Source: Desulfobacterium sp. | GTDB lineage: Bacteria; Desulfobacterota; Desulfobacteria; Desulfobacterales; Desulfobacteraceae | Direction: 5' to 3' | Assembly (NCBI GenBank): GCA_016342325.1 | Contig: JAEINR010000063.1 | Span: 1 to 36,309, forward strand | DNA: 36,309 bases | In this document: positions 16,558 through 22,995 of the stretch, in pieces | How positions within the stretch are numbered: position 1 is the stretch's first letter | How the letters are laid out: every line of letters starts with the position of its first letter | Program-made: the position numbers and the translations under genes | Notes under the pieces: generated by a model | The model's database searches: none | What the model was told of the DNA's origin: nothing | Seen by the model: the letters and a program-made list of their open reading frames with translations, nothing else

Positions 16558-17721
16558 ATGAGAAAACGTTTGTTTAAATTGAATGTGAGAAAACTGTTAG
16601 GCATTTGTTGCTGCCTCGGGGCTGGAGCAATGCTGTTCTCAACAGCCTTGGCTTTTGCCGGCGATACGGGTCCTGTCTTGAACAAGGGGAAAAAATGGCG
16701 CATCGCCATGTACGAGGGCGGGGAGTATGTGGACTACCAGCGGAACTTTATCGGGCTCTTGACCGGTCTTCAGAACCTGGGCTGGATTGAAAATAAGCCC
16801 CTGCCAACCCTTCGGCCCGATCAGACCAAGGAGCTGTGGGCCTGGCTGGCCAAGGAAGGGCTTAAGAGCGATTTTATCGAGTTTGTGGCCGATGCCCACT
16901 ACAGCGCGTCCTGGGACAAGGCGATTCGAAAGACTATGGCCGCCGAGATTCTCCAGCGCCTGGCCAACAAAAAGGACATTGATCTGATCATCGCCACAGG
17001 CACCTGGGCCGGTCAGGATCTTGCCAACAACCAGCACTCAACCCCGGTCATTGTCATCTCCTGCTCAGATGCCGTGGCCTCCAAGATCATCACAAGTCCT
17101 GAGGATTCGGGGTTTGACCATGTCCATGCCCGCATCGATCCCCAGCGGTTCGAGCGCCAGATCCGCATCTTCCATGACATCATTGGGTTCAAGACCCTTG
17201 GGGTGGCCCATGAGGACTCTTTGAGCGGCCGGAGTATCTCTGCCATTGAAAAGGTCAGGGCTGTGGCCAAGGAGAGGGGATTTGAGGTGAAGGTGTGCCA
17301 TTCCAAGAACCAGACCCCTGACCGGGCCGAGGCTGAGGAGAGTGTCAGGGTCTGCTACGACGGCCTCATGAAAGAGGTGGATGCCCTCTACGTCACCACC
17401 CAGAACGGGGTCAACGACAACAGCCTGCCCGGCTTGGTCGCCATGTTCAATGACCGACAGATCCCGACCTTTGCCCAGTACGGGTCAAAGTATGTGGAAA
17501 AAGGGATACTCATGAGCATCTCCAGGTCTGACTTAAGCTTTGTGGGACAGTTTTATGCTGACACCATGGCCGAAATCTTCAACGGCACAAAGCCCCGGGC
17601 TCTCAACCAGATTTTTGAGGCACCCCCCAAGATCGCCATCAACCTTAACACTGCCGGGATGATCGGCTACGATCCGCCCATCGATATCCTGAGTGCTGCG
17701 GACGAGATCTTCCAGGAGTAG
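16558..17721 (+). CDS. Periplasmic substrate-binding protein (TrpX/ABC_sub_bind-like), orphan
   Basis: A 387-residue secreted binding protein. A long signal peptide (residues 1-34, cleavage near LAFA-GDT) is followed by two Rossmann-like lobes: RIAMYEGGEYVDYQRNFIGL at the start, IDLIIATGTWAGQDLA and TPVIVISCSDAVASKI in lobe one, and LGVAHEDSLSGR, VDALYVTTQNGVN and PTFAQYGSKYVEKG in lobe two. The fold and phrases fit the ABC-type 'ABC_sub_bind' group that includes TrpX (aromatic amino acids). No permease or ATPase for it is adjacent, so it may instead present a ligand to the sensor phosphatase two genes upstream. AACCGGAGG precedes the ATG. The gap to the aminotransferase is 97 bases. Confidence 0.82.
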   Translation: MRKRLFKLNVRKLLGICCCLGAGAMLFSTALAFAGDTGPVLNKGKKWRIAMYEGGEYVDYQRNFIGLLTGLQNLGWIENKPLPTLRPDQTKELWAWLAKEGLKSDFIEFVADAHYSASWDKAIRKTMAAEILQRLANKKDIDLIIATGTWAGQDLANNQHSTPVIVISCSDAVASKIITSPEDSGFDHVHARIDPQRFERQIRIFHDIIGFKTLGVAHEDSLSGRSISAIEKVRAVAKERGFEVKVCHSKNQTPDRAEAEESVRVCYDGLMKEVDALYVTTQNGVNDNSLPGLVAMFNDRQIPTFAQYGSKYVEKGILMSISRSDLSFVGQFYADTMAEIFNGTKPRALNQIFEAPPKIAINLNTAGMIGYDPPIDILSAADEIFQE

Positions 17722-17831
17722 ATTTCCGGGCTCTGGGCTCATCTCATTCTAAACCGCAGGTACAGCAGATTGTATGCGGGAATCCTATGGGTCCAGTCCC
17801 TTTCCTTTACTGTCCCAACCTGGACAAGCCA

Positions 17832-17882
17832 GAACCAAAGCGGTTCTCTGATTCTCTTGCCAAAAAAACACGAAAATCAGAG
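17832..17882 (+). repeat. Dispersed hairpin repeat, copy A
   Basis: GAACCAAAGCG followed by an 8-bp perfect inverted repeat, CTCTGATT (17846-17853) and AATCAGAG (17875-17882), with a 21-base loop containing AAAAAAA. Copy B at 19897-19945 and copy C at 2657-2706 (other strand) share most of this. It lies between two convergent genes and reaches to 8 bases from the epimerase stop codon. Possibly a structured 3' element. Confidence 0.6.
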
Positions 17883-17890
17883 ATAGGAAG

Positions 17891-18970
17891 CTAGGAAAAA
17901 ACCGTCATCGGTTCGATGCCAAGACCGGGCAGCTCCCTGACATCCAGGCCAGGGCCCTGGTATTTGAGACTACCGCCGGAGGGATCCTCGCTACAGAAGA
18001 GGGGGGCATCCAGGTCGTAACGGCTGATCCCAGGTTTTGCCTTTGCCAGGTGAACTGCAGCGGCCACGCTCACCGCGCTTTCCATCATGGACCCGATCAT
18101 GCAAATCCCACCCGCCGATTCCGTAATTGCGGCAATCTTGAGGGCATTGTAAATCCCGCCGCACTTCATTAGTTTGATATTGATCCCGTCAACCGCCCGC
18201 ATCTCAAGGATCTGCAAGGCGTCCTGGGGCGAGCAGACACTTTCATCGGCCACCACGGGAACAGAGACACGGTCCCGGACGAATTTCATCCCTTGGAAAT
18301 CCTTTGCAAAAACCGGCTGCTCCAGCAGTTCAATTTCGATGTTTGCCTTGGAGAGCCGCTCCATCACCAGGACCGCTTCCTTGGGACGCCACCCCTGGTT
18401 GGCATCGATGCGCAGCTTTACCGAGGGACCGGTGGCCCCACGGATGGTTTGAAGCCTGCGAAAATCAAGGTCAGGATCATTGCCCACCTTGATCTTCAGG
18501 GTGTCGAAGCCGTTTTCCACCGCGACCTTGGCATCCGCCGACATCTTCTCAAGGGTGTCGATGCAGATGGTCATATCCGTGGTAAGCTGGGATGAAGGGC
18601 CTCCCAAAAGCCGGTACACCGGCATGTTGAACCGCTTCCCGTAAAGATCGTACAGGGCCATGTCAACGGCTGCCTTGGCTGAACCGTTCCCGATGATGCA
18701 GGCGTTTAATTTGCCCAGGACGGTTTCCAGATTTTCAATCTCCTCCCCCCGGAGCTGCTCCGCAATATGCGCCACCGCACCCGTGATGGACGCAGTGGTT
18801 TCACCCGTGATTACCGCCGTGGGTGCCGCTCCCCCGTACCCCTCATGATCCGTGTCCGTTTTGATTCTAATACAGACATTTTCAATGCAATCCACGGTTC
18901 GTAATGCGGTTTTAAAGGTTTGCTTCAGGGGAATGGACACTGTTTGGGTCTGGATGTCTAAAATTTTCAT
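17891..18970 (-). CDS. Dipeptide epimerase (L-Ala-D/L-Glu epimerase group)
   Basis: A 359-residue enolase-superfamily enzyme of the muconate-lactonizing subgroup. The acid-base lysines are Lys159 and Lys161 in TLKIKVG, and Lys266 in INIKLMKCGG. Metal ligands are Asp189 (RIDANQGW), Glu217 (LLEQPV) and Asp242 (ADESVC). The DLDAPLF motif (Asp319, Asp321) binds the dipeptide ammonium group in characterised Ala-Glu epimerases, and the positions are within one or two residues of the Bacillus enzyme. ATG at 18970 is preferred; the frame continues to a TTG 21 bases upstream. It follows the oligopeptide importer on the same strand, which fits recycling or use of murein-derived or other dipeptides. Specificity beyond 'dipeptide' is inferred. 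Confidence 0.93.
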   Translation of the reverse strand: MKILDIQTQTVSIPLKQTFKTALRTVDCIENVCIRIKTDTDHEGYGGAAPTAVITGETTASITGAVAHIAEQLRGEEIENLETVLGKLNACIIGNGSAKAAVDMALYDLYGKRFNMPVYRLLGGPSSQLTTDMTICIDTLEKMSADAKVAVENGFDTLKIKVGNDPDLDFRRLQTIRGATGPSVKLRIDANQGWRPKEAVLVMERLSKANIEIELLEQPVFAKDFQGMKFVRDRVSVPVVADESVCSPQDALQILEMRAVDGINIKLMKCGGIYNALKIAAITESAGGICMIGSMMESAVSVAAAVHLAKAKPGISRYDLDAPLFCSEDPSGGSLKYQGPGLDVRELPGLGIEPMTVFS

Positions 18971-19023
18971 GGCATATACCTGTTCACGCAAAATATAGGT
19001 TTTAATCCGCTGGGGATGACAAT

Positions 19024-19042
19024 CGGGCGGGCCTTCCGCCCG
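19024..19042. other. GC-rich hairpin between importer and epimerase genes
   Basis: CGGGCGG (19024-19030) and CCGCCCG (19036-19042) form a perfect 7-bp stem with a GCCTT loop, 33 bases beyond the stop of the downstream ATPase gene and ahead of the epimerase gene. No U-run follows on the minus strand. It may stabilise the upstream message or attenuate read-through into the epimerase. Confidence 0.4.
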
Positions 19043-19075
19043 TCAGGGTTTTGGTAGTCCGGGCAAACAGGTTTT

Positions 19076-19849
19076 TTAATAATCTTGGAAGTCATTGATG
19101 ATCTCCCTGTTGAATCCCTTGCAGGCGGAGAGGAGCTGTCGGGTGTATTGATGGCCCAGGTTTTCTTCCGCCAGCTGTTTCTTTGTGATCACCTCGATTA
19201 TTTCCCCATGGTTCATGACCGCGATGTTTTGACACATATGGGAAACCACGGCAAGGTCATGGCTCACCAGGATGTAGGTGAGGGCTCTTTCTTTACCCAC
19301 CCGCTTGAGTAGGTTGAGCACCTCCGCCTGGATCGACACATCCAGGGCCGAGGTGGGTTCATCCAGGAGAATGATCCCCGGTTCCATAATCAGGGCCCGG
19401 GCCACGGCAACCCGCTGGCGTTGGCCCCCTGACAGCTGATGGGGATACCTGAACCTGAAGCGGCTGTCCAGCCCCACCTCGTCGAGGACCTTTTCCACAC
19501 GGCGGTTTGCATCCCCCAGTTTGTGAATCATCACCGGCTCTTTCAGGGTCCGGTCGATGGTATGCCTTGGGTGGAGGGACCCGTAGGGATCCTGGAACAC
19601 CATCTGGACCTTCCGGTAAAAACCAGCGTTCCGCTTTGGGGCCTGGGCTTGTCCGTCAATGGTGATGGTCCCTGTCCACGCCTTGAGAAGCCCGGACAGG
19701 CAGTTTAAAACAGTGGATTTCCCAGACCCGGATTCCCCCACAAGACCATAACTGGCCCCTTTTTCAACCCGGAAGCTGATATCCTTGAGCGCATGGTTTT
19801 TAGCGGCACCGCTGCCAAATACGATATTCAGATTTGAAATCTCTAACAT
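19076..19849 (-). CDS. Oligopeptide/nickel-type ABC importer ATPase (second, DppF-like)
   Basis: A 257-residue ABC ATPase powering peptide-type uptake. Walker A is GESGSGKST, the Q-loop lies in VQMVFQDPYGSLHP, the signature is LSGGQRQRV, Walker B is GIILLDEPTSALDVS and the H-loop is ILVSHDLAVV. ATG 19849 follows CGAGGG by 8 bases; the frame is open 54 bases further upstream but without support. It is short, lacking the ~50-residue C-terminal extension of classic DppF/OppF, as in NikE-like members. A 267-base gap filled with two repeat elements separates it from its partner ATPase gene, which is unusual inside such an operon. Confidence 0.92.
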   Translation of the reverse strand: MLEISNLNIVFGSGAAKNHALKDISFRVEKGASYGLVGESGSGKSTVLNCLSGLLKAWTGTITIDGQAQAPKRNAGFYRKVQMVFQDPYGSLHPRHTIDRTLKEPVMIHKLGDANRRVEKVLDEVGLDSRFRFRYPHQLSGGQRQRVAVARALIMEPGIILLDEPTSALDVSIQAEVLNLLKRVGKERALTYILVSHDLAVVSHMCQNIAVMNHGEIIEVITKKQLAEENLGHQYTRQLLSACKGFNREIINDFQDY

Positions 19850-19896
19850 TGAGCAACCCTCGTTACATCCTTTGCTGCATTTTTTTGATTTTTCCC

Positions 19897-19945
19897 GAAC
19901 CAAAGCGTTTTTTTGATCCCTTGCATAATAACGTGAAAATCAGAG
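19897..19945 (+). repeat. Dispersed hairpin repeat, copy B
   Basis: GAACCAAAGCG, then TTTTTTTGATCCCTTGCATA and ATAACGTGAAAATCAGAG, matching copy A module by module with a few substitutions and small gaps. Similarity continues into the flank (AGC-TA-GGA in both). In copy B the left half of the inverted repeat has decayed to TTGAT. It sits next to the MITE-like element between the two ATPase genes. Confidence 0.55.
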
Positions 19946-19957
19946 CGGATAAGCTAA

Positions 19958-20117
19958 GGACCGCAAATTTTATAACTTGAACGAAATAGCTTGCCTTTTG
20001 GCCCATCTACTGCGTTGCATCAAAGGCCAAATAGGCTTGCTATTAAACCTTTAATGCGCCTTGTAGATGAACCAAAATTTTGCGCTATTTCTGTCCAACT
20101 TATTTCATCTGCGGTCC
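19958..20117. mobile_element. MITE-like 160-bp imperfect palindrome
   Basis: The ends are GGACCGCA (from 19958) and TGCGGTCC (to 20117), a perfect terminal inverted repeat. The two arms stay alignable almost to the centre: GAAATAGC, TTTTGG, CATCTAC, GCAT and AAAGG recur in order when one arm is reversed and complemented. TAA flanks both ends (19955-19957 and 20118-20120), a likely 3-bp target duplication. It encodes no transposase. The insertion lies right at the stop codon of the upstream ATPase gene; the TAG stop would exist with or without it. Confidence 0.7.
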
Positions 20118-20971
20118 TAATTGCCAAGGGGGGCTTCGAGCCAGGCATCTTCCCGTTCCAGGGTCGGAAGGTACTCTGCTTCCCCCTTGATTCTTGGCAG
20201 GCAGTTGAGCAGGCCTTTTGTATAGGGATGGGTCGATTCATGGAGCTTTTTGGCATCACAGATCTCCATGATCCTTCCCGCATACATGATGATCACCTCG
20301 TCACAGAAGGATGCCACCAGCTCCAGGTCATGGCTTACGAAGATCAGCCCCATGCCCCGTTCGGTGACCAGGTCGTCCAGAATCGCCAGAACCTGGAGCT
20401 GCACTGTCACGTCCAGGGCCGAGGTGGGTTCGTCCGCAATGAGAAGGGACGGCTCTGGTATCAGCATCATGGCGATCATGATCCGCTGTCCCATCCCCCC
20501 GGACACCTCATGGGGATACAGGTGGTAAACCCGTTCCGGATGCCTGATCCGGACAGCGGACAGCATCTCAAGGGTTTTTTGCCGGGCTTGTTTCCGGGAC
20601 ACCTTCCGGTGGGTCCGGTAGGCCTCCTCGATCTGTTTGCCCACACACCGGACCGGGTTGAGGGAGAACTTGGGGTCCTGCATCACCATGGAGATCCCCC
20701 TTCCACGGATTTTCCGCATCTCTTTTTCACTTTTATCCAAAAGGCTCTCGCCTTTAAAATCGATCCTGTCCGCAGTGACCCGGGCATATGGGGGCAAGAG
20801 TTTCAGGACCGCCCGTCCGGTCACCGATTTTCCGGACCCGGATTCCCCCACGATCCCGATTTTTTTTTGACCCACGGAAAAACTGATGTGCTTCACCGCC
20901 TGCACGTCCCCCTTGGGGGAAGGAAACAGGACACTGAGATTTTCCACGGTAAGAAGTGGTTCTGAACGCAT
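20117..20971 (-). CDS. Oligopeptide/nickel-type ABC importer ATPase (first, DppD-like)
   Basis: A 284-residue ABC ATPase, partner of the one at 19076-19849. Walker A is GESGSGKSV, the Q-loop region is ISMVMQDPKFSLNP, the signature is VSGGMGQRIMIAMML, Walker B is LLIADEPTSALDV and the H-loop is IFVSHDLELV. It ends soon after LLNCLPRIKGEAEYLPTLE and so lacks the C-terminal Cys-rich oligo_HPY extension of full-length DppD/OppD (~325-335 residues). The stop codon TAG uses the first base of the MITE-like element. The start is 2 bases beyond the permease stop. The shortened C-terminus may be natural (NikD-like) or result from past loss. Confidence 0.92.
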   Translation of the reverse strand: MRSEPLLTVENLSVLFPSPKGDVQAVKHISFSVGQKKIGIVGESGSGKSVTGRAVLKLLPPYARVTADRIDFKGESLLDKSEKEMRKIRGRGISMVMQDPKFSLNPVRCVGKQIEEAYRTHRKVSRKQARQKTLEMLSAVRIRHPERVYHLYPHEVSGGMGQRIMIAMMLIPEPSLLIADEPTSALDVTVQLQVLAILDDLVTERGMGLIFVSHDLELVASFCDEVIIMYAGRIMEICDAKKLHESTHPYTKGLLNCLPRIKGEAEYLPTLEREDAWLEAPLGN

Positions 20972-20973
20972 AG

Positions 20974-21927
20974 TTAATTCTCGCTTTTGGGATCAAGCAC
21001 TTCCCTTAACCCGTCTCCAAGTAAATTAAAGGAAAGACTGACCATGAAAATGGCGGTTCCGGGCATGGTGATCAGCCACCAGTGATCCAGGATATAGGCC
21101 CGACCGCTGGCGGTCATGGCCCCCCATTCCGGAGACGGGGGCTGGGCACCCAAGCCCAGAAAACCCAGGCCCGCCGCCGTCATGATGATCCCGGCCATGT
21201 CCAGGGTGACCCTCACAATCAGGGAGGACATGCAAAGGGGCATGACATGGCCGGTGATGATGCGAACAGGCCCCGCCCCCTGGAGCCGGATGGCGTTGAT
21301 GAAATCCGATTGCCGGATGGTGAGGGTTTCCGCCCTGGCAATCCGCGCATAGGGGGGCCAGGAGGTGATGGCAATGGCGATCACGGCATTTTCAATCCCC
21401 GGTCCCAGGGCCGCCACAAAGGCCAGGGCCAGGATCAGTTTCGGAAACGCCAGAAAGATGTCGGTGATCCGCATGAGTACCGTGTCCACCCAGCCGCCGA
21501 AATAACCGGACACCGTTCCCACCATGATTCCCACCGGGGCCGCGATGATGGCCACCAGGCCGATCACGTAAAGGGTCAGCCGGGACCCGAACACAATCCG
21601 GCTGAAAATGTCCCGGCCCATTTCATCGGTCCCGAAAAAATGGGTTTTTGAAAGGGGCTGAAGTCGGTTGCTTAAGTCCGTCTGGATCGGGTCAAAGGGG
21701 GCGATCAGGGGGGCGAACACGGCAACGGAAATAAGGGCGAGAATAATCAGAAGGCCCAGGACCGCAAGCCGGTTGTTCAAAAAGTCTAACAGGCCCAGGT
21801 AGGCACGTCCTGCGCTTGCCTGGAAAGCCGACTGGGGGGTGTCCGACAAAAGCCAGGGTTTAAGTTTAAATAGAAGCTTAAGTTTAAGCGTAACCCCTCC
21901 GTGTTGAGAATGTGTTGTGTCTTTCAT
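20974..21927 (-). CDS. Oligopeptide/nickel-type ABC permease (DppC-like)
   Basis: A 317-residue inner-membrane permease. It has an N-terminal cytoplasmic stretch, TM1 (about residues 53-75), the conserved HFFGTDEMGRDIFSRIVFGS segment that opens DppC-type permeases, then five more helices. The EAA loop (ARAETLTIRQSDFINAIRLQGAG) contacts the ATPase, and LGLGAQPPSPEWGAM precedes the last helix, as in the family. The start lies 7 bases after the partner permease, with AAGGTTTAT upstream of ATG. Confidence 0.93.
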   Translation of the reverse strand: MKDTTHSQHGGVTLKLKLLFKLKPWLLSDTPQSAFQASAGRAYLGLLDFLNNRLAVLGLLIILALISVAVFAPLIAPFDPIQTDLSNRLQPLSKTHFFGTDEMGRDIFSRIVFGSRLTLYVIGLVAIIAAPVGIMVGTVSGYFGGWVDTVLMRITDIFLAFPKLILALAFVAALGPGIENAVIAIAITSWPPYARIARAETLTIRQSDFINAIRLQGAGPVRIITGHVMPLCMSSLIVRVTLDMAGIIMTAAGLGFLGLGAQPPSPEWGAMTASGRAYILDHWWLITMPGTAIFMVSLSFNLLGDGLREVLDPKSEN

Positions 21928-21934
21928 ATAAACC

Positions 21935-22975
21935 TTATCTGGCCCTGGGATCCATGACCTTGTATAAAAAGTCGGAAAACATGTTGATGCTCAGAAAAAT
22001 GGTGCCCACCACGAGGGTGCTGCCAAGCACGGCATTCATATCCGCGTTCAAAAGGGAGCGGGTGAGGTAGAGCCCCAGGCCCGGCCAGGAAAACACCGTC
22101 TCCGTCAGCACCGACCCCTCCAGGAGGGTGCCGAAACTTAAGGCAATCACCGTGATCAGCGGGATGGCGCAGTTGCCCAGTGCGTGGCCCCAGATCACCC
22201 GCCATTCCGCGATTCCCTTTACCCGGGCCGTGAGCACGTACTCCTGCCTGAGCTGTTCCATCATAAAAGAGCGGGTCATCCGGCTTAAATAGGCCATGCT
22301 GTAATACCCGAGGAGGGATGCCGGTAAGATAATATGGTGTAGGGCATTCCAGAAGATCTCCCACTCCCCCGCAAGGATGCTGTCCACCAGCATGATCCCG
22401 GTGACAGGGTCCACAATCTCCTCATAAAACACGTCGATCCGACCGGGACCCGGCAGAATGTCCAGCTTGGCATAAAACACCATCAGGCCCATGAGCCCCA
22501 GCCAGAAAATCGGCAGGGAATACCCGAAGAGCCCGATCACCCGGGTCACCTGGTCCAGAAAACTCCCCTGGTGAACAGCGGAAAACACACCCAGGGGGAT
22601 GCCGAAGAAGATCCCCATGAGGGTGGCGATAAAGGCCAGCTCCAGGGTGGCGGGAAAAACCCTGATAATATCCTCAAGAACGGGTCTTGCCGTGAGAACG
22701 GATATCCCGAGATCCCCGGATACCACATTCTTGAGATAGATGAAAAACTGCTGCCACAGGGGCAGGTGGAGCCCCATTTCCAAGCGGACCCGGTCGTAGA
22801 CGTCCGCCGATGCCTTGTCCCCCACCACGGCCAGGACCGGGTCGATGGGAACCACTCGGCCGATGAGAAATGTCACCAGAAGCAGGCCAAGAAACGTGAC
22901 CCCCACAATGGCAACAAGTCTGATCGTCTGTTTGAAAGCCTTTGAAAGGGACCTGGGGGTAAATACGTTTAACAT
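21935..22975 (-). CDS. Oligopeptide/nickel-type ABC permease (DppB-like)
   Basis: A 346-residue permease from ATG 22975 (a TTG nine bases upstream is possible). TM1 is at about residues 13-38, followed by the VPIDPVLAVVGDKAS and GLHLPLWQQFFIYLKNVVSG segments typical of DppB. Five further helices and the EAA loop (MEQLRQEYVLTARVKGIAEW) follow, then VLTETVFSWPGLGLYLTRSL before the last helix. An inserted segment (about residues 185-215, FYEEIVDPVTGIMLVDSILA) lies in a periplasmic loop and makes it longer than the ~310-340 typical for the family. It pairs with the downstream permease. Confidence 0.93.
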   Translation of the reverse strand: MLNVFTPRSLSKAFKQTIRLVAIVGVTFLGLLLVTFLIGRVVPIDPVLAVVGDKASADVYDRVRLEMGLHLPLWQQFFIYLKNVVSGDLGISVLTARPVLEDIIRVFPATLELAFIATLMGIFFGIPLGVFSAVHQGSFLDQVTRVIGLFGYSLPIFWLGLMGLMVFYAKLDILPGPGRIDVFYEEIVDPVTGIMLVDSILAGEWEIFWNALHHIILPASLLGYYSMAYLSRMTRSFMMEQLRQEYVLTARVKGIAEWRVIWGHALGNCAIPLITVIALSFGTLLEGSVLTETVFSWPGLGLYLTRSLLNADMNAVLGSTLVVGTIFLSINMFSDFLYKVMDPRAR

Positions 22976-22995
22976 TACTTTCAATGTCCCGAATC

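Noticed and set aside
16558-16680. Lipoprotein signal (run of three Cys at residues 17-19) in the TrpX-like binding protein
   Set aside because: The residues before the Cys do not fit a lipobox, and a good signal peptidase I site (LAFA-GDT) lies downstream.
20020-20283. Minus-strand 87-codon frame crossing from the ATPase gene into the MITE-like element
   Set aside because: Out of frame with the ATPase and formed largely by the repeat; such frames are often annotated as small hypothetical proteins but have no ribosome-binding site here.
19991-20965. Plus-strand open frame of 324 codons
   Set aside because: Antisense to the DppD-like ATPase and partly made of the palindromic element.
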